The notes below the pieces were generated by a model that was not told where the DNA came from, did no database searches, and saw nothing but the letters and a program-made list of their open reading frames with translations. A program made the position numbers and the translations under genes. Below, piece by piece: positions 1 to 8,385 of a DNA stretch of 8,385 bases. The stretch spans positions 1 through 8,385 of the forward strand of contig CANHBY010000034.1 in assembly GCA_947458895.1 (NCBI GenBank), in the 5' to 3' direction. Numbering within the stretch: position 1 is the first letter of the stretch; each line of letters starts with the position of its first letter. Source of the DNA: Burkholderiales bacterium (GTDB taxonomy: Bacteria > Pseudomonadota > Gammaproteobacteria > Burkholderiales > Burkholderiaceae_C).

Positions 1-391
1 CGTGGGTGAGATGACCGCCCTCGGCCAGGCTCATGCCCATGATCGTTTCGCCGGGGTTCAGCAGGGCGAAGAACACACCCTGATTGGCCTGCGAACCGGA
101 GTTCGGCTGCACATTGGCATTTTCGGCACCGAAGAGCTGCTTGAGGCGGTCAATGGCCAGTTGCTCAGCGATGTCAACGTACTCGCAACCGCCGTAGTAG
201 CGCTTGCCAGGATAGCCCTCGGCGTATTTGTTGGTGAGTTGGCTGCCTTGTGCGGCCATCACGGCAGGCGAGGTGTAGTTCTCAGAAGCGATCAGTTCAA
301 TGTGATCTTCCTGACGCTGATTTTCTTTTTGGATGACAGCCCAGAGTTCGGGGTCAACCAGTTGGATGGTGGAAGTGGCGCGATCAAACAT
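1..391 (-). CDS. glyA: Serine hydroxymethyltransferase, N-terminal part (cut by window edge)
   Basis: This is the first 130 codons of the PLP enzyme that interconverts serine plus tetrahydrofolate with glycine plus 5,10-methylene-THF in the cytoplasm. The translation starts [17 protein letters not shown] and contains family landmarks in order: [12 protein letters not shown] (31-42), [15 protein letters not shown] (54-68), QPNSGSQAN (95-103) and GGHLTH (125-130). His127 corresponds to the residue that stacks on PLP. The PLP-binding lysine and the C-terminal two thirds lie outside the window. The ATG at 391-389 is chosen because it matches the family N-terminus and has an AGGA (405-402) about 10 nt upstream. 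The leader carries a ZTP-type riboswitch, which fits a gene of one-carbon metabolism. No clear promoter is visible between the riboswitch and the upstream transglycosylase gene, so co-transcription with that gene is possible. The frame is read directly from the minus strand. Confidence 0.97.
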   Translation of the reverse strand, partial: MFDRATSTIQLVDPELWAVIQKENQRQEDHIELIASENYTSPAVMAAQGSQLTNKYAEGYPGKRYYGGCEYVDIAEQLAIDRLKQLFGAENANVQPNSGSQANQGVFFALLNPGETIMGMSLAEGGHLTH

Positions 392-451
392 GGTGTGGCA
401 GTCCTGAAGGGGGTGGACCCACGGTGCAGCGAAGACATGCAACGCATTGGG

Positions 452-550
452 CTGCCCAGGCGAACGGCTGAAAACGCGGCCAAAAACATCAGTGGCCACG
501 ACCGTGCTTCCCGGTGGTTCACCACCTCCGACTCGTCAGCAGACGGGTCC
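452..550 (-). promoter_or_regulatory. ZTP (pfl motif) riboswitch in the glyA leader
   Basis: Read on the minus strand, the aptamer elements appear in the right order. P1 is GACCCGT (549-543) pairing with ACGGTC (505-500), with one bulged C. P2 is GGTGG (526-522), loop TGAA, CCACC (517-513), followed directly by the conserved GGGAAGC (512-506). After a linker of about 30 nt comes the 3' subdomain GCCGTTCGCCTGGGCA (468-453), in which GCC (468-466) can pair with GGC (456-454) around the signature CGCCTGGGCA. ZTP riboswitches sense the purine intermediate ZMP/ZTP, which builds up when 10-formyl-THF is short. They are known upstream of glyA, folD, purH and fhs-type genes, and ligand binding usually raises expression. 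The aptamer ends about 60 nt before the glyA ATG, and no U-tract follows, so control is more likely at translation than at termination. I could not run a covariance search. Confidence 0.85.
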
Positions 551-592
551 TATCGCCAGTTGCACGGATGCGTGGAGTGTATCGCGCCGGGA

Positions 593-1531
593 TCAATGAG
601 TCGCGGGGCTGAGAAAGGCGAGTTGGTCGGGGGGGGATTCTTCATCCTTGGGGGCCGGTTTGTTCGTGCTCGGAGCTTCGGCCTGAGCAGGCTTGGGCGT
701 GCTCTTCTGGACAGCAGGGATCATGGAGGGCGCGGCGATTCGCGGAACCGTGGGTGCAACGGCCTTGCCGCTGATCACCATCCGCAGGTGAGATTGCTCG
801 GCCAGAACCTTGGCGGCGTAACCGTCATCGCTAGGCAGGTTGGCCGCCCCCACGTAATGACGCAAGCCGCCCTCCACGCTGCCGGCTCGCCGGATGCACT
901 CCTTCAGAACTTGTACGCCGACGCGCAGATTACTGACGGGGTCGAACGCGGCCAAGTTGCCACCGAAGGCGTCATATTTGTCGTTGTGCACCTTCGTCAT
1001 GACCTGCATCAGACCTTGGGCGCCGACAGGGCTTTGGGCAAAGGGGTTGTAGCCTGACTCAACAGCCATGATGGCCAGAATGAGTGTGGGGTCCACTGAC
1101 GCCCGCTGGCCGACCCTCCAAGCTTCTGTCACCAAGCGACTGATGGGCTCGGGGGCCACGCCATACCGCCGAGAAATCCAGTAGGCCACGGCGGCCTGTT
1201 CTCGGGTCAAATCTTTGGGGTTGACTGCCGTGGCGCGTTTGATGGCGCTGGGCTCGCTCAAAGACGCTGCCAGCAATTCGAGAGGGTCTTGGCGAGCCTC
1301 ATGGCGAGCTTGCAGCCAGCCGAATAAACGAACTTCGGCGATGTGCCTGAGCTCCTGATGGCCCATGACAAAAAAGACGACAGCCAGAACACCCAAACCC
1401 AAAAGGGCCAGAGTGTTGTGGCTGACTTCCAGCATGCCGTTTCCGAGGTCTTTCAGAAAAACCGAGGTCGAATGTTGAATGGCGTGAACAATCTGTTGAA
1501 CGGTGCAGAGCAAGGGGTTGATAGAGGTCAT
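593..1531 (-). CDS. Membrane-anchored lytic transglycosylase (SLT/GH23 domain)
   Basis: A 312-residue protein that probably cleaves the MurNAc-GlcNAc bond of peptidoglycan to give 1,6-anhydro ends. Residues 41-57 (LALLGLGVLAVVFFVMG) form one hydrophobic helix not followed by a cleavage site, so it is likely a membrane anchor. The catalytic domain spans about 118-250. It holds the family motif AVESGYNPFAQSPVGAQGLM (156-175), with Glu158 as the expected catalytic acid. The later AYNxG motif is degenerate here: HYVGAA at 225-230, followed by GYAAKV at 237-242. The C-terminus (about 256-302) is rich in Pro, Lys and Ala and looks disordered. The ATG at 1531 is preceded by AGGA (1540-1537) at good spacing. 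A promoter-like element lies upstream. It is transcribed toward glyA, with no terminator seen between them. The SLT assignment is strong, but I do not assign a specific family member or symbol. Confidence 0.88.
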   Translation of the reverse strand: MTSINPLLCTVQQIVHAIQHSTSVFLKDLGNGMLEVSHNTLALLGLGVLAVVFFVMGHQELRHIAEVRLFGWLQARHEARQDPLELLAASLSEPSAIKRATAVNPKDLTREQAAVAYWISRRYGVAPEPISRLVTEAWRVGQRASVDPTLILAIMAVESGYNPFAQSPVGAQGLMQVMTKVHNDKYDAFGGNLAAFDPVSNLRVGVQVLKECIRRAGSVEGGLRHYVGAANLPSDDGYAAKVLAEQSHLRMVISGKAVAPTVPRIAAPSMIPAVQKSTPKPAQAEAPSTNKPAPKDEESPPDQLAFLSPATH

Positions 1532-1613
1532 GTGTTTCCTTTTTCTCCCGCTGGCGCCAAAACCTCATGACTGACGAGGTGGCGCTCATAATTCCCGAGG
1601 GACCTTACAGATG

Positions 1614-1642
1614 ATTGAAATGGCGACTGAGTTGACTGCCAA
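1614..1642 (-). promoter_or_regulatory. Candidate sigma-70 promoter for the transglycosylase gene
   Basis: On the minus strand, TTGGCA (1642-1637, 5/6 to the -35 consensus) is separated by exactly 17 nt from TTCAAT (1619-1614, 4/6 to the -10 consensus). It would start transcription near 1607 and give a leader of about 75 nt before the ATG at 1531. This is seen by eye only; no start-site data are available. Confidence 0.35.
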
Positions 1643-1693
1643 CCCGTTGTTTTCGGCAATAGGATCGTCTGCTTGATGAAGGTGGCCGGATTC

Positions 1694-1723
1694 TAGAAAC
1701 GCTTTTGATATCCAGTCAATAAT
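1694..1723 (+). promoter_or_regulatory. Candidate promoter for ubiD in AT-rich DNA
   Basis: TAGAAA (1694-1699, 4/6 to the -35 consensus), 18 nt, then AATAAT (1718-1723, 5/6 to the -10 consensus). The predicted start near 1730 would leave a short leader of about 22 nt before the ubiD ATG at 1753. The region 1700-1752 is much richer in A and T than the genes around it. That supports a promoter, but it also makes chance matches likely. Confidence 0.25.
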
Positions 1724-1752
1724 AAAGAAATTAAATTCAATAACTTATTTGT

Positions 1753-3306
1753 ATGAAATACGTTGATTTGAGGGATTTTGTGACTGGCTTGGCGCAGCAA
1801 GGCGAATTAATTCGTGTGCCCGAGCCAGTGTCTCCCCATCTGGAAATGACGGCGTTGAGCGACCGCATGTTGCGAGCCGGCGGCCCGGCGCTGCTTTTTG
1901 AGAACCCCCAGGGCTCGACCATCCCTGCACTGACCAATTTGTTTGGCACACCCAAGCGGGTGGCGATGGGCATGGGGGTGTCTGAGGTGGGTGAGTTGCG
2001 TGAAGTGGGCCGGGTACTGGCCGCTTTGAAGGAACCCGAGCCACCCAAGGGTTTGAAAGATACAGGTCGCCTGCTGCAGATGGTCAAGTCCTTGTGGGAC
2101 ATGAAGCCTGACGTGGTGCGCCGTGCGCCGTGCCAGGAAGAGATCTTCGAGGGCAGTGAGATCGATCTGGGCCGGCTGCCTGTTCAGACCTGTTGGCCCG
2201 GAGACGCCGGGCCGCTCATCACCTGGGGCTTGGTGGTGACAAGGGGGCCGCAAGCGGTGGCCCAGCCGCGCCGGCGCCAGAACCTTGGCATTTACCGGCA
2301 GCAGGTGATTGGTCCCTCGCAGGTCATCATGCGCTGGCTGGCGCACCGAGGTGGGGCCCTTGATTTTTTGGAGTTTGCGCGAGCAAATCCGGGGCAGCCA
2401 TTTCCCATGGCCGTGGCCTTAGGGGCAGACCCTGCGACCATTCTGGGTGCCGTCACACCGGTGCCAGACAGCCTTTCTGAGTACCAATTTGCTGGCTTAT
2501 TGCGAGGTAGCCGAACCCAGGTGGTGGCCACCGGGGTGGGTGAGGGCGAATGGCGACTGCAGGTTCCTGCCAGTGCCGAGATCGTGCTGGAAGGCCGAAT
2601 TCCAGTCGCTGAAAAGGGCTTCGAGGGAATCAGCGAACATGGTGTTCGTCTGAAGGAACAGGGCGGCTACCTCCATGCGCTGGAGGGTCCTTTCGGGGAC
2701 CACACGGGTTACTACAACGAACAGGATTGGTTCCCGGTGTTTGAGGTCACGCGGTTGACGCAGAGGCGCAACCCGATCTATCACTCGACCTACACCGGCA
2801 AGCCGCCTGATGAGCCGGCGGTTTTGGGTGTGGCTTTGAACGAGGTCTTCGTGCCGATATTGCAAAAGCAGTTTCCCGAAATCGTCGACTTTTACCTCCC
2901 TCCCGAGGGCTGTAGCTACCGCATGGCCCTCATCAGCATCCACAAGCGCTACCCAGGCCACGCCAAGCGGGTGATGTTCGGCCTGTGGAGTTTTCTGCGT
3001 CAGTTCATGTACACCAAGTTCATCGTGGTGACGGATGCAGATGTGGATATTCGCAACTGGCAAGAGGTGATCTGGGCCATCACCACCCGGATGGACCCTG
3101 TACGAGACACGACCTTGGTGGACCACACCCCGATTGACTATTTGGACTTTGCTTCGCCTGTGAGTGGCCTGGGGGGCAAAATGGGTTTGGATGCCACGAA
3201 CAAGTGGCCGGGAGAAACCTCTCGTGAGTGGGGGCGCACGATCACGATGGATGCCGATGTGAGCGCCCGAATGAACACATTGTTTGAGCGCTTGTCTTCG
3301 AAATAA
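1753..3306 (+). CDS. ubiD: 4-hydroxy-3-polyprenylbenzoate decarboxylase UbiD
   Basis: A 517-residue prenylated-FMN-dependent decarboxylase of ubiquinone synthesis. It removes the ring carboxylate of 4-hydroxy-3-polyprenylbenzoate. It matches E. coli UbiD closely along its length: FENP and [14 protein letters not shown] near the start, QNLGIYRQQ (176-184), RWLAHRGG (194-201), [16 protein letters not shown] (224-239), [13 protein letters not shown] (311-323), [20 protein letters not shown] (343-362) and [11 protein letters not shown] (413-423). By alignment to E. coli, the metal and prFMN ligands map to Asn177, Ile-Tyr-Arg 180-182, Arg-Trp-Leu 194-196 and Glu243, and the proposed catalytic acid maps to Asp316. 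It is about 20 residues longer than the E. coli protein, mostly through extra sequence between Glu243 and Asp316. The ATG at 1753 matches the family start; an in-frame stop at 1741 excludes a longer form. No Shine-Dalgarno sequence is visible. It stands alone, divergent from the transglycosylase, and ubiX is not present. Confidence 0.97.
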   Translation: MKYVDLRDFVTGLAQQGELIRVPEPVSPHLEMTALSDRMLRAGGPALLFENPQGSTIPALTNLFGTPKRVAMGMGVSEVGELREVGRVLAALKEPEPPKGLKDTGRLLQMVKSLWDMKPDVVRRAPCQEEIFEGSEIDLGRLPVQTCWPGDAGPLITWGLVVTRGPQAVAQPRRRQNLGIYRQQVIGPSQVIMRWLAHRGGALDFLEFARANPGQPFPMAVALGADPATILGAVTPVPDSLSEYQFAGLLRGSRTQVVATGVGEGEWRLQVPASAEIVLEGRIPVAEKGFEGISEHGVRLKEQGGYLHALEGPFGDHTGYYNEQDWFPVFEVTRLTQRRNPIYHSTYTGKPPDEPAVLGVALNEVFVPILQKQFPEIVDFYLPPEGCSYRMALISIHKRYPGHAKRVMFGLWSFLRQFMYTKFIVVTDADVDIRNWQEVIWAITTRMDPVRDTTLVDHTPIDYLDFASPVSGLGGKMGLDATNKWPGETSREWGRTITMDADVSARMNTLFERLSSK

Positions 3307-3352
3307 AGTTGATTCAACTCAATGAAATGGGTGATTTTTGGCACCCAGGCGC

Positions 3353-3381
3353 TTGCGGTTTTTGGGAGGCAGCCGTACGAT
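3353..3381 (+). promoter_or_regulatory. Weak promoter-like element downstream of ubiD
   Basis: TTGCGG (3353-3358, 3/6 to the -35 consensus), exactly 17 nt, then TACGAT (3376-3381, 4/6 to the -10 consensus). There is no protein gene on this strand downstream. If active, it would make a structured RNA of about 130 nt ending at the terminator at 3484-3521. The match is modest and could be chance. Confidence 0.2.
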
Positions 3382-3483
3382 TAGCTTGCCTTTTAGAAGG
3401 TACCCTGAGTGGCGCAGTCATTGCGCCCAGGAGCCCCGGACCGAAATCTCCGGATCTCCGAATTGGCGGTGTTCCAACCGCCC

Positions 3484-3521
3484 ACCCCTCTGGCCTTAAA
3501 ACCAGGGGGGTTTGTCGTTTT
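3484..3521 (+). terminator. Intrinsic terminator downstream of ubiD
   Basis: The stem is ACCCCTCTGG (3484-3493) pairing with CCAGGGGGGT (3502-3511): ten pairs with a single G-U wobble and an 8-nt loop CCTTAAAA. It is followed on the plus strand by TTTGTCGTTTT. Read on the minus strand, the same hairpin is followed by G-rich sequence, so it acts in the ubiD direction. It lies about 180 nt after the ubiD stop codon. Confidence 0.65.
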
Positions 3522-3555
3522 GGACCACGATTTTGTGCTGGGGGCCCGGGCTTTG

Positions 3556-4272
3556 CTACCAGGGCAGCACGTCGCCATGTTGGTTGAGGAACTGCCCACT
3601 GCTGGAGGCGTCAAGCCGGCCGAGGGTGGCCCAAAGCGCCGCAGCGGCTTCGTCGGGCGATTGCACCTGGAGCCCGGTTTTGGCGAAGGGGGCTGACAGG
3701 TCGGTGTTGACGGTGCCTGGGTGCATGGCCACGCACAGGGCTTGGGGCTTTTTGCGCTTGAGCTCAACGGAGGCTGTGCGAACCACTTGATTCAAGGCGG
3801 CTTTGGCGGCGCGGTAGCTGTACCACCCGCCCAGATGGTTGTCACCGATGCTACCCACCTTGGCAGACAACACCGCAAACACGGCCTTGCCGTCGCTGGG
3901 TAGCAGAGGCAGAAAATGTTTCGCCAGCAGGGCAGGCCCGATCACATTGACGGCAAAGGAGTGGGCCATGTGGGCGGCATTGAGCTGCTGCCAGCTTTTC
4001 TCGGGTTGCCCTGTGGGGTCATGCAGAAAGCCGGTGGCCACGATCACGGCGCGCAGGGCCTGCTCATGTTGCTTCAGGTGCTGGCCGATGTGGGTGGCAG
4101 CCTCGGCGATGGAGGCTTCAGTCAGCAGGTCCAGGGGCGGGTTGCTGTGTCGGCTCAGGCCGATGGTTTGAGTGAACTGGCCAAGCTGGTCGGCATGGCG
4201 GGTGAGCGCTTGGCCAATGCCACCTTGTGCGCCAATGATGAGGGCCAAGCCGCCCTGGGGAAATGGACTCAC
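3556..4272 (-). CDS. Short-chain dehydrogenase/reductase, C-factor-like
   Basis: A 238-residue classical SDR with a Rossmann fold that should bind NAD(P)H; the substrate is unknown. The cofactor-binding motif is GAQGGIG (14-20), right after the first strand LALII. The active site shows Asn109 (in NVIGPALLAKH), Ser136 or Ser141 (in LSAKVGSIGDNHLGGWYSY) and Tyr153-Arg-Ala-Ala-Lys157. HPGTVNTDLS (184-193) is the usual loop after the sixth strand. The spacing of SAKVGSIGD to YSYR resembles the CsgA/C-factor group of SDRs. The start is GTG at 4272-4270, which overlaps the ftsB stop as GTGA, and no independent Shine-Dalgarno is seen, so translational coupling to ftsB is likely. The next in-frame Met is at residue 102, far too late. 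It is the last gene of the minus-strand cluster. The SDR family call is firm; its biological role is not known from sequence. Confidence 0.88.
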   Translation of the reverse strand: MSPFPQGGLALIIGAQGGIGQALTRHADQLGQFTQTIGLSRHSNPPLDLLTEASIAEAATHIGQHLKQHEQALRAVIVATGFLHDPTGQPEKSWQQLNAAHMAHSFAVNVIGPALLAKHFLPLLPSDGKAVFAVLSAKVGSIGDNHLGGWYSYRAAKAALNQVVRTASVELKRKKPQALCVAMHPGTVNTDLSAPFAKTGLQVQSPDEAAAALWATLGRLDASSSGQFLNQHGDVLPW

Positions 4273-4550
4273 CGGGGAGGGATCGGGGTCAGCTGAACCA
4301 GGATTTCGTTGGGCTTGATCATGCCCAGATCGAAACGCGCTTGCTCTTCAACCATTTCGAGGCCCTCTTTCAGGTCTCGTACTTCAGCGCTGAGTTGATC
4401 GTTGCGCAGGCGGTCGGCCTCGTTGGAGGTGCGCTGCAGTTTGAGCTTGGAGCTCAGCTCCATGACACGAGGCACCCCTCCCTTGCCCAACCAAAGCTCG
4501 GCGTGAACGAGTGCGAGCAGCAGGGCGAGGGAGACGGTGACGATGCGCAT
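4269..4550 (-). CDS. ftsB: Cell division protein FtsB (DivIC-like septum protein)
   Basis: A 93-residue bitopic inner-membrane protein of the divisome. In the family it forms a complex with FtsL and FtsQ and helps activate FtsWI septal peptidoglycan synthesis. Visible features are a short cytoplasmic start (MR), one transmembrane helix at about 3-21 (IVTVSLALLLALVHAELWL), the conserved FGKNG-like LGKGG (21-25), and a coiled-coil stretch at about 28-70 containing LRNDQLSAEVRDL. A C-terminal ARFDLGMIKPNE (71-82) corresponds to ARNELSMTRPGE of E. coli FtsB. Length is close to the E. coli 103 residues. The ATG at 4550 lies 13 nt after the eno stop; the only other nearby ATG upstream is in frame but separated by a TAG. 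No strong Shine-Dalgarno is seen. The eno-ftsB neighbourhood is conserved in many Proteobacteria. Confidence 0.95.
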   Translation of the reverse strand: MRIVTVSLALLLALVHAELWLGKGGVPRVMELSSKLKLQRTSNEADRLRNDQLSAEVRDLKEGLEMVEEQARFDLGMIKPNEILVQLTPIPPR

Positions 4551-4563
4551 AAGCTATATCATA

Positions 4564-5880
<1,317 letters not shown>

Positions 5881-5898
5881 CTAATGAATGTTGAAGTC

Positions 5899-5919
5899 AA
5901 AAAAGAGAGGCTTGCTGAC

Positions 5920-5927
<8 letters not shown>
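5899..5927 (-). terminator. Terminator-like hairpin over the kdsA stop codon
   Basis: On the minus strand a perfect 7-bp stem, CTTGCTG/CAGCAAG, closes a 3-nt loop (AGT). After the six bases CCTCTC comes a run of six T (5904-5899). The first T of the kdsA TGA lies in the stem's first strand region, so the stem is partly coding (last residues Ser-Cys-stop). The 6-nt gap before the T-run makes it weaker than a textbook terminator. It may attenuate pyrG-kdsA transcripts before eno. Confidence 0.45.

Positions 5928-8385
<2,458 letters not shown>

Larger units (their letters stand above)
3307..3555. other. Gene-free convergent intergenic region rich in stem-loops
   Basis: These 249 nt lie between the convergent ubiD and SDR genes, and I see no credible protein gene in them. 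Successive perfect or near-perfect inverted repeats are visible: GGCGCA/TGCGCC (3411-3427), CCGGA/TCCGG (3436-3453), GGCGGT/ACCGCC (3465-3482) and the 10-bp terminator stem (3484-3511). A GTGCTG/CAGCAC pair brackets about 24 nt and runs into the end of the SDR gene (about 3536-3572). Only the terminator stem is followed by a T-rich tract. The rest may be a structured 3' UTR, a small RNA, or chance GC pairing. Confidence 0.5.

Noticed and set aside
576..604. Promoter for glyA between the transglycosylase stop and the riboswitch
   Set aside because: TACACT (581-576) is a fair -10 match, but no acceptable -35 hexamer lies 16-18 nt upstream, and the TTGATC nearby is only a few bases away.
2..1057. 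Open frame of 351 codons on the plus strand across the glyA start, its leader and the transglycosylase
   Set aside because: It runs antisense through two recognisable genes and the riboswitch, and its translation shows no family resemblance.
3301..3319. Minus-strand hairpin AGTTG-AAT-CAACT followed by TTATTT as a terminator for the SDR end of the cluster
   Set aside because: The stem is only five AT-rich pairs and lies about 240 nt beyond the SDR stop, inside the end of ubiD. It is too weak to call.
3393..3790. Overlapping short open frames on both strands across the SDR 3' end and the intergenic region
   Set aside because: The compositions are typical of out-of-frame reading (many Pro, Ser, Arg), there is no convincing ribosome site, and they overlap the SDR or the hairpins.

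Overview
The window looks like a conserved housekeeping stretch of a betaproteobacterial chromosome. I infer Burkholderiales, probably Comamonadaceae or a close relative. The grounds are the gene order pyrG-kdsA-eno-ftsB, the resemblance of the proteins to beta-proteobacterial families, moderately high GC, and a ZTP-type riboswitch in front of glyA. I see no mobile element, phage gene, CRISPR array, tRNA or rRNA, and no clear sign of horizontal transfer.

Layout, left to right. (1) Positions 1-391, minus strand: the 5' part of glyA (serine hydroxymethyltransferase), cut by the window edge. Its leader, about 452-550 on the minus strand, carries the hallmarks of a ZTP (pfl) riboswitch. (2) 593-1531, minus: a membrane-anchored SLT/GH23-type lytic transglycosylase. 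(3) 1532-1752: a divergent intergenic region with one promoter-like element for each direction; the ubiD side is AT-rich. (4) 1753-3306, plus: ubiD, the ubiquinone-pathway decarboxylase. (5) 3307-3555: a gene-free convergent region rich in stem-loops. It includes a strong plus-strand intrinsic terminator and an orphan promoter-like element. (6) 3556-8385, minus: a tightly packed cluster transcribed right to left, pyrG (5'-truncated by the window) - kdsA - eno - ftsB - SDR oxidoreductase. It has 4-nt overlaps at pyrG/kdsA (ATGA) and ftsB/SDR (GTGA), 13 nt between eno and ftsB, and 57 nt between kdsA and eno. A terminator-like hairpin lies over the kdsA stop codon.

How the genes work together. 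The cluster mixes supply of CTP (PyrG), the KDO precursor for LPS (KdsA; KDO activation itself uses CTP), phosphoenolpyruvate (enolase; PEP is the KdsA substrate) and a divisome component (FtsB). A C-factor-like short-chain dehydrogenase of unknown substrate sits at the end. glyA links to one-carbon and purine metabolism, which is the logic of ZTP sensing. UbiD needs prenylated FMN made by UbiX, and ubiX is not in this window.

I found no convincing undescribed multi-gene system. The most interesting non-coding items are the glyA riboswitch and its possible translational switch, and the structured 3307-3555 intergenic region, which might encode a small RNA. The protein-level items (metal-type KdsA, a loop insertion in PyrG, the SDR coupled to ftsB) are modest.
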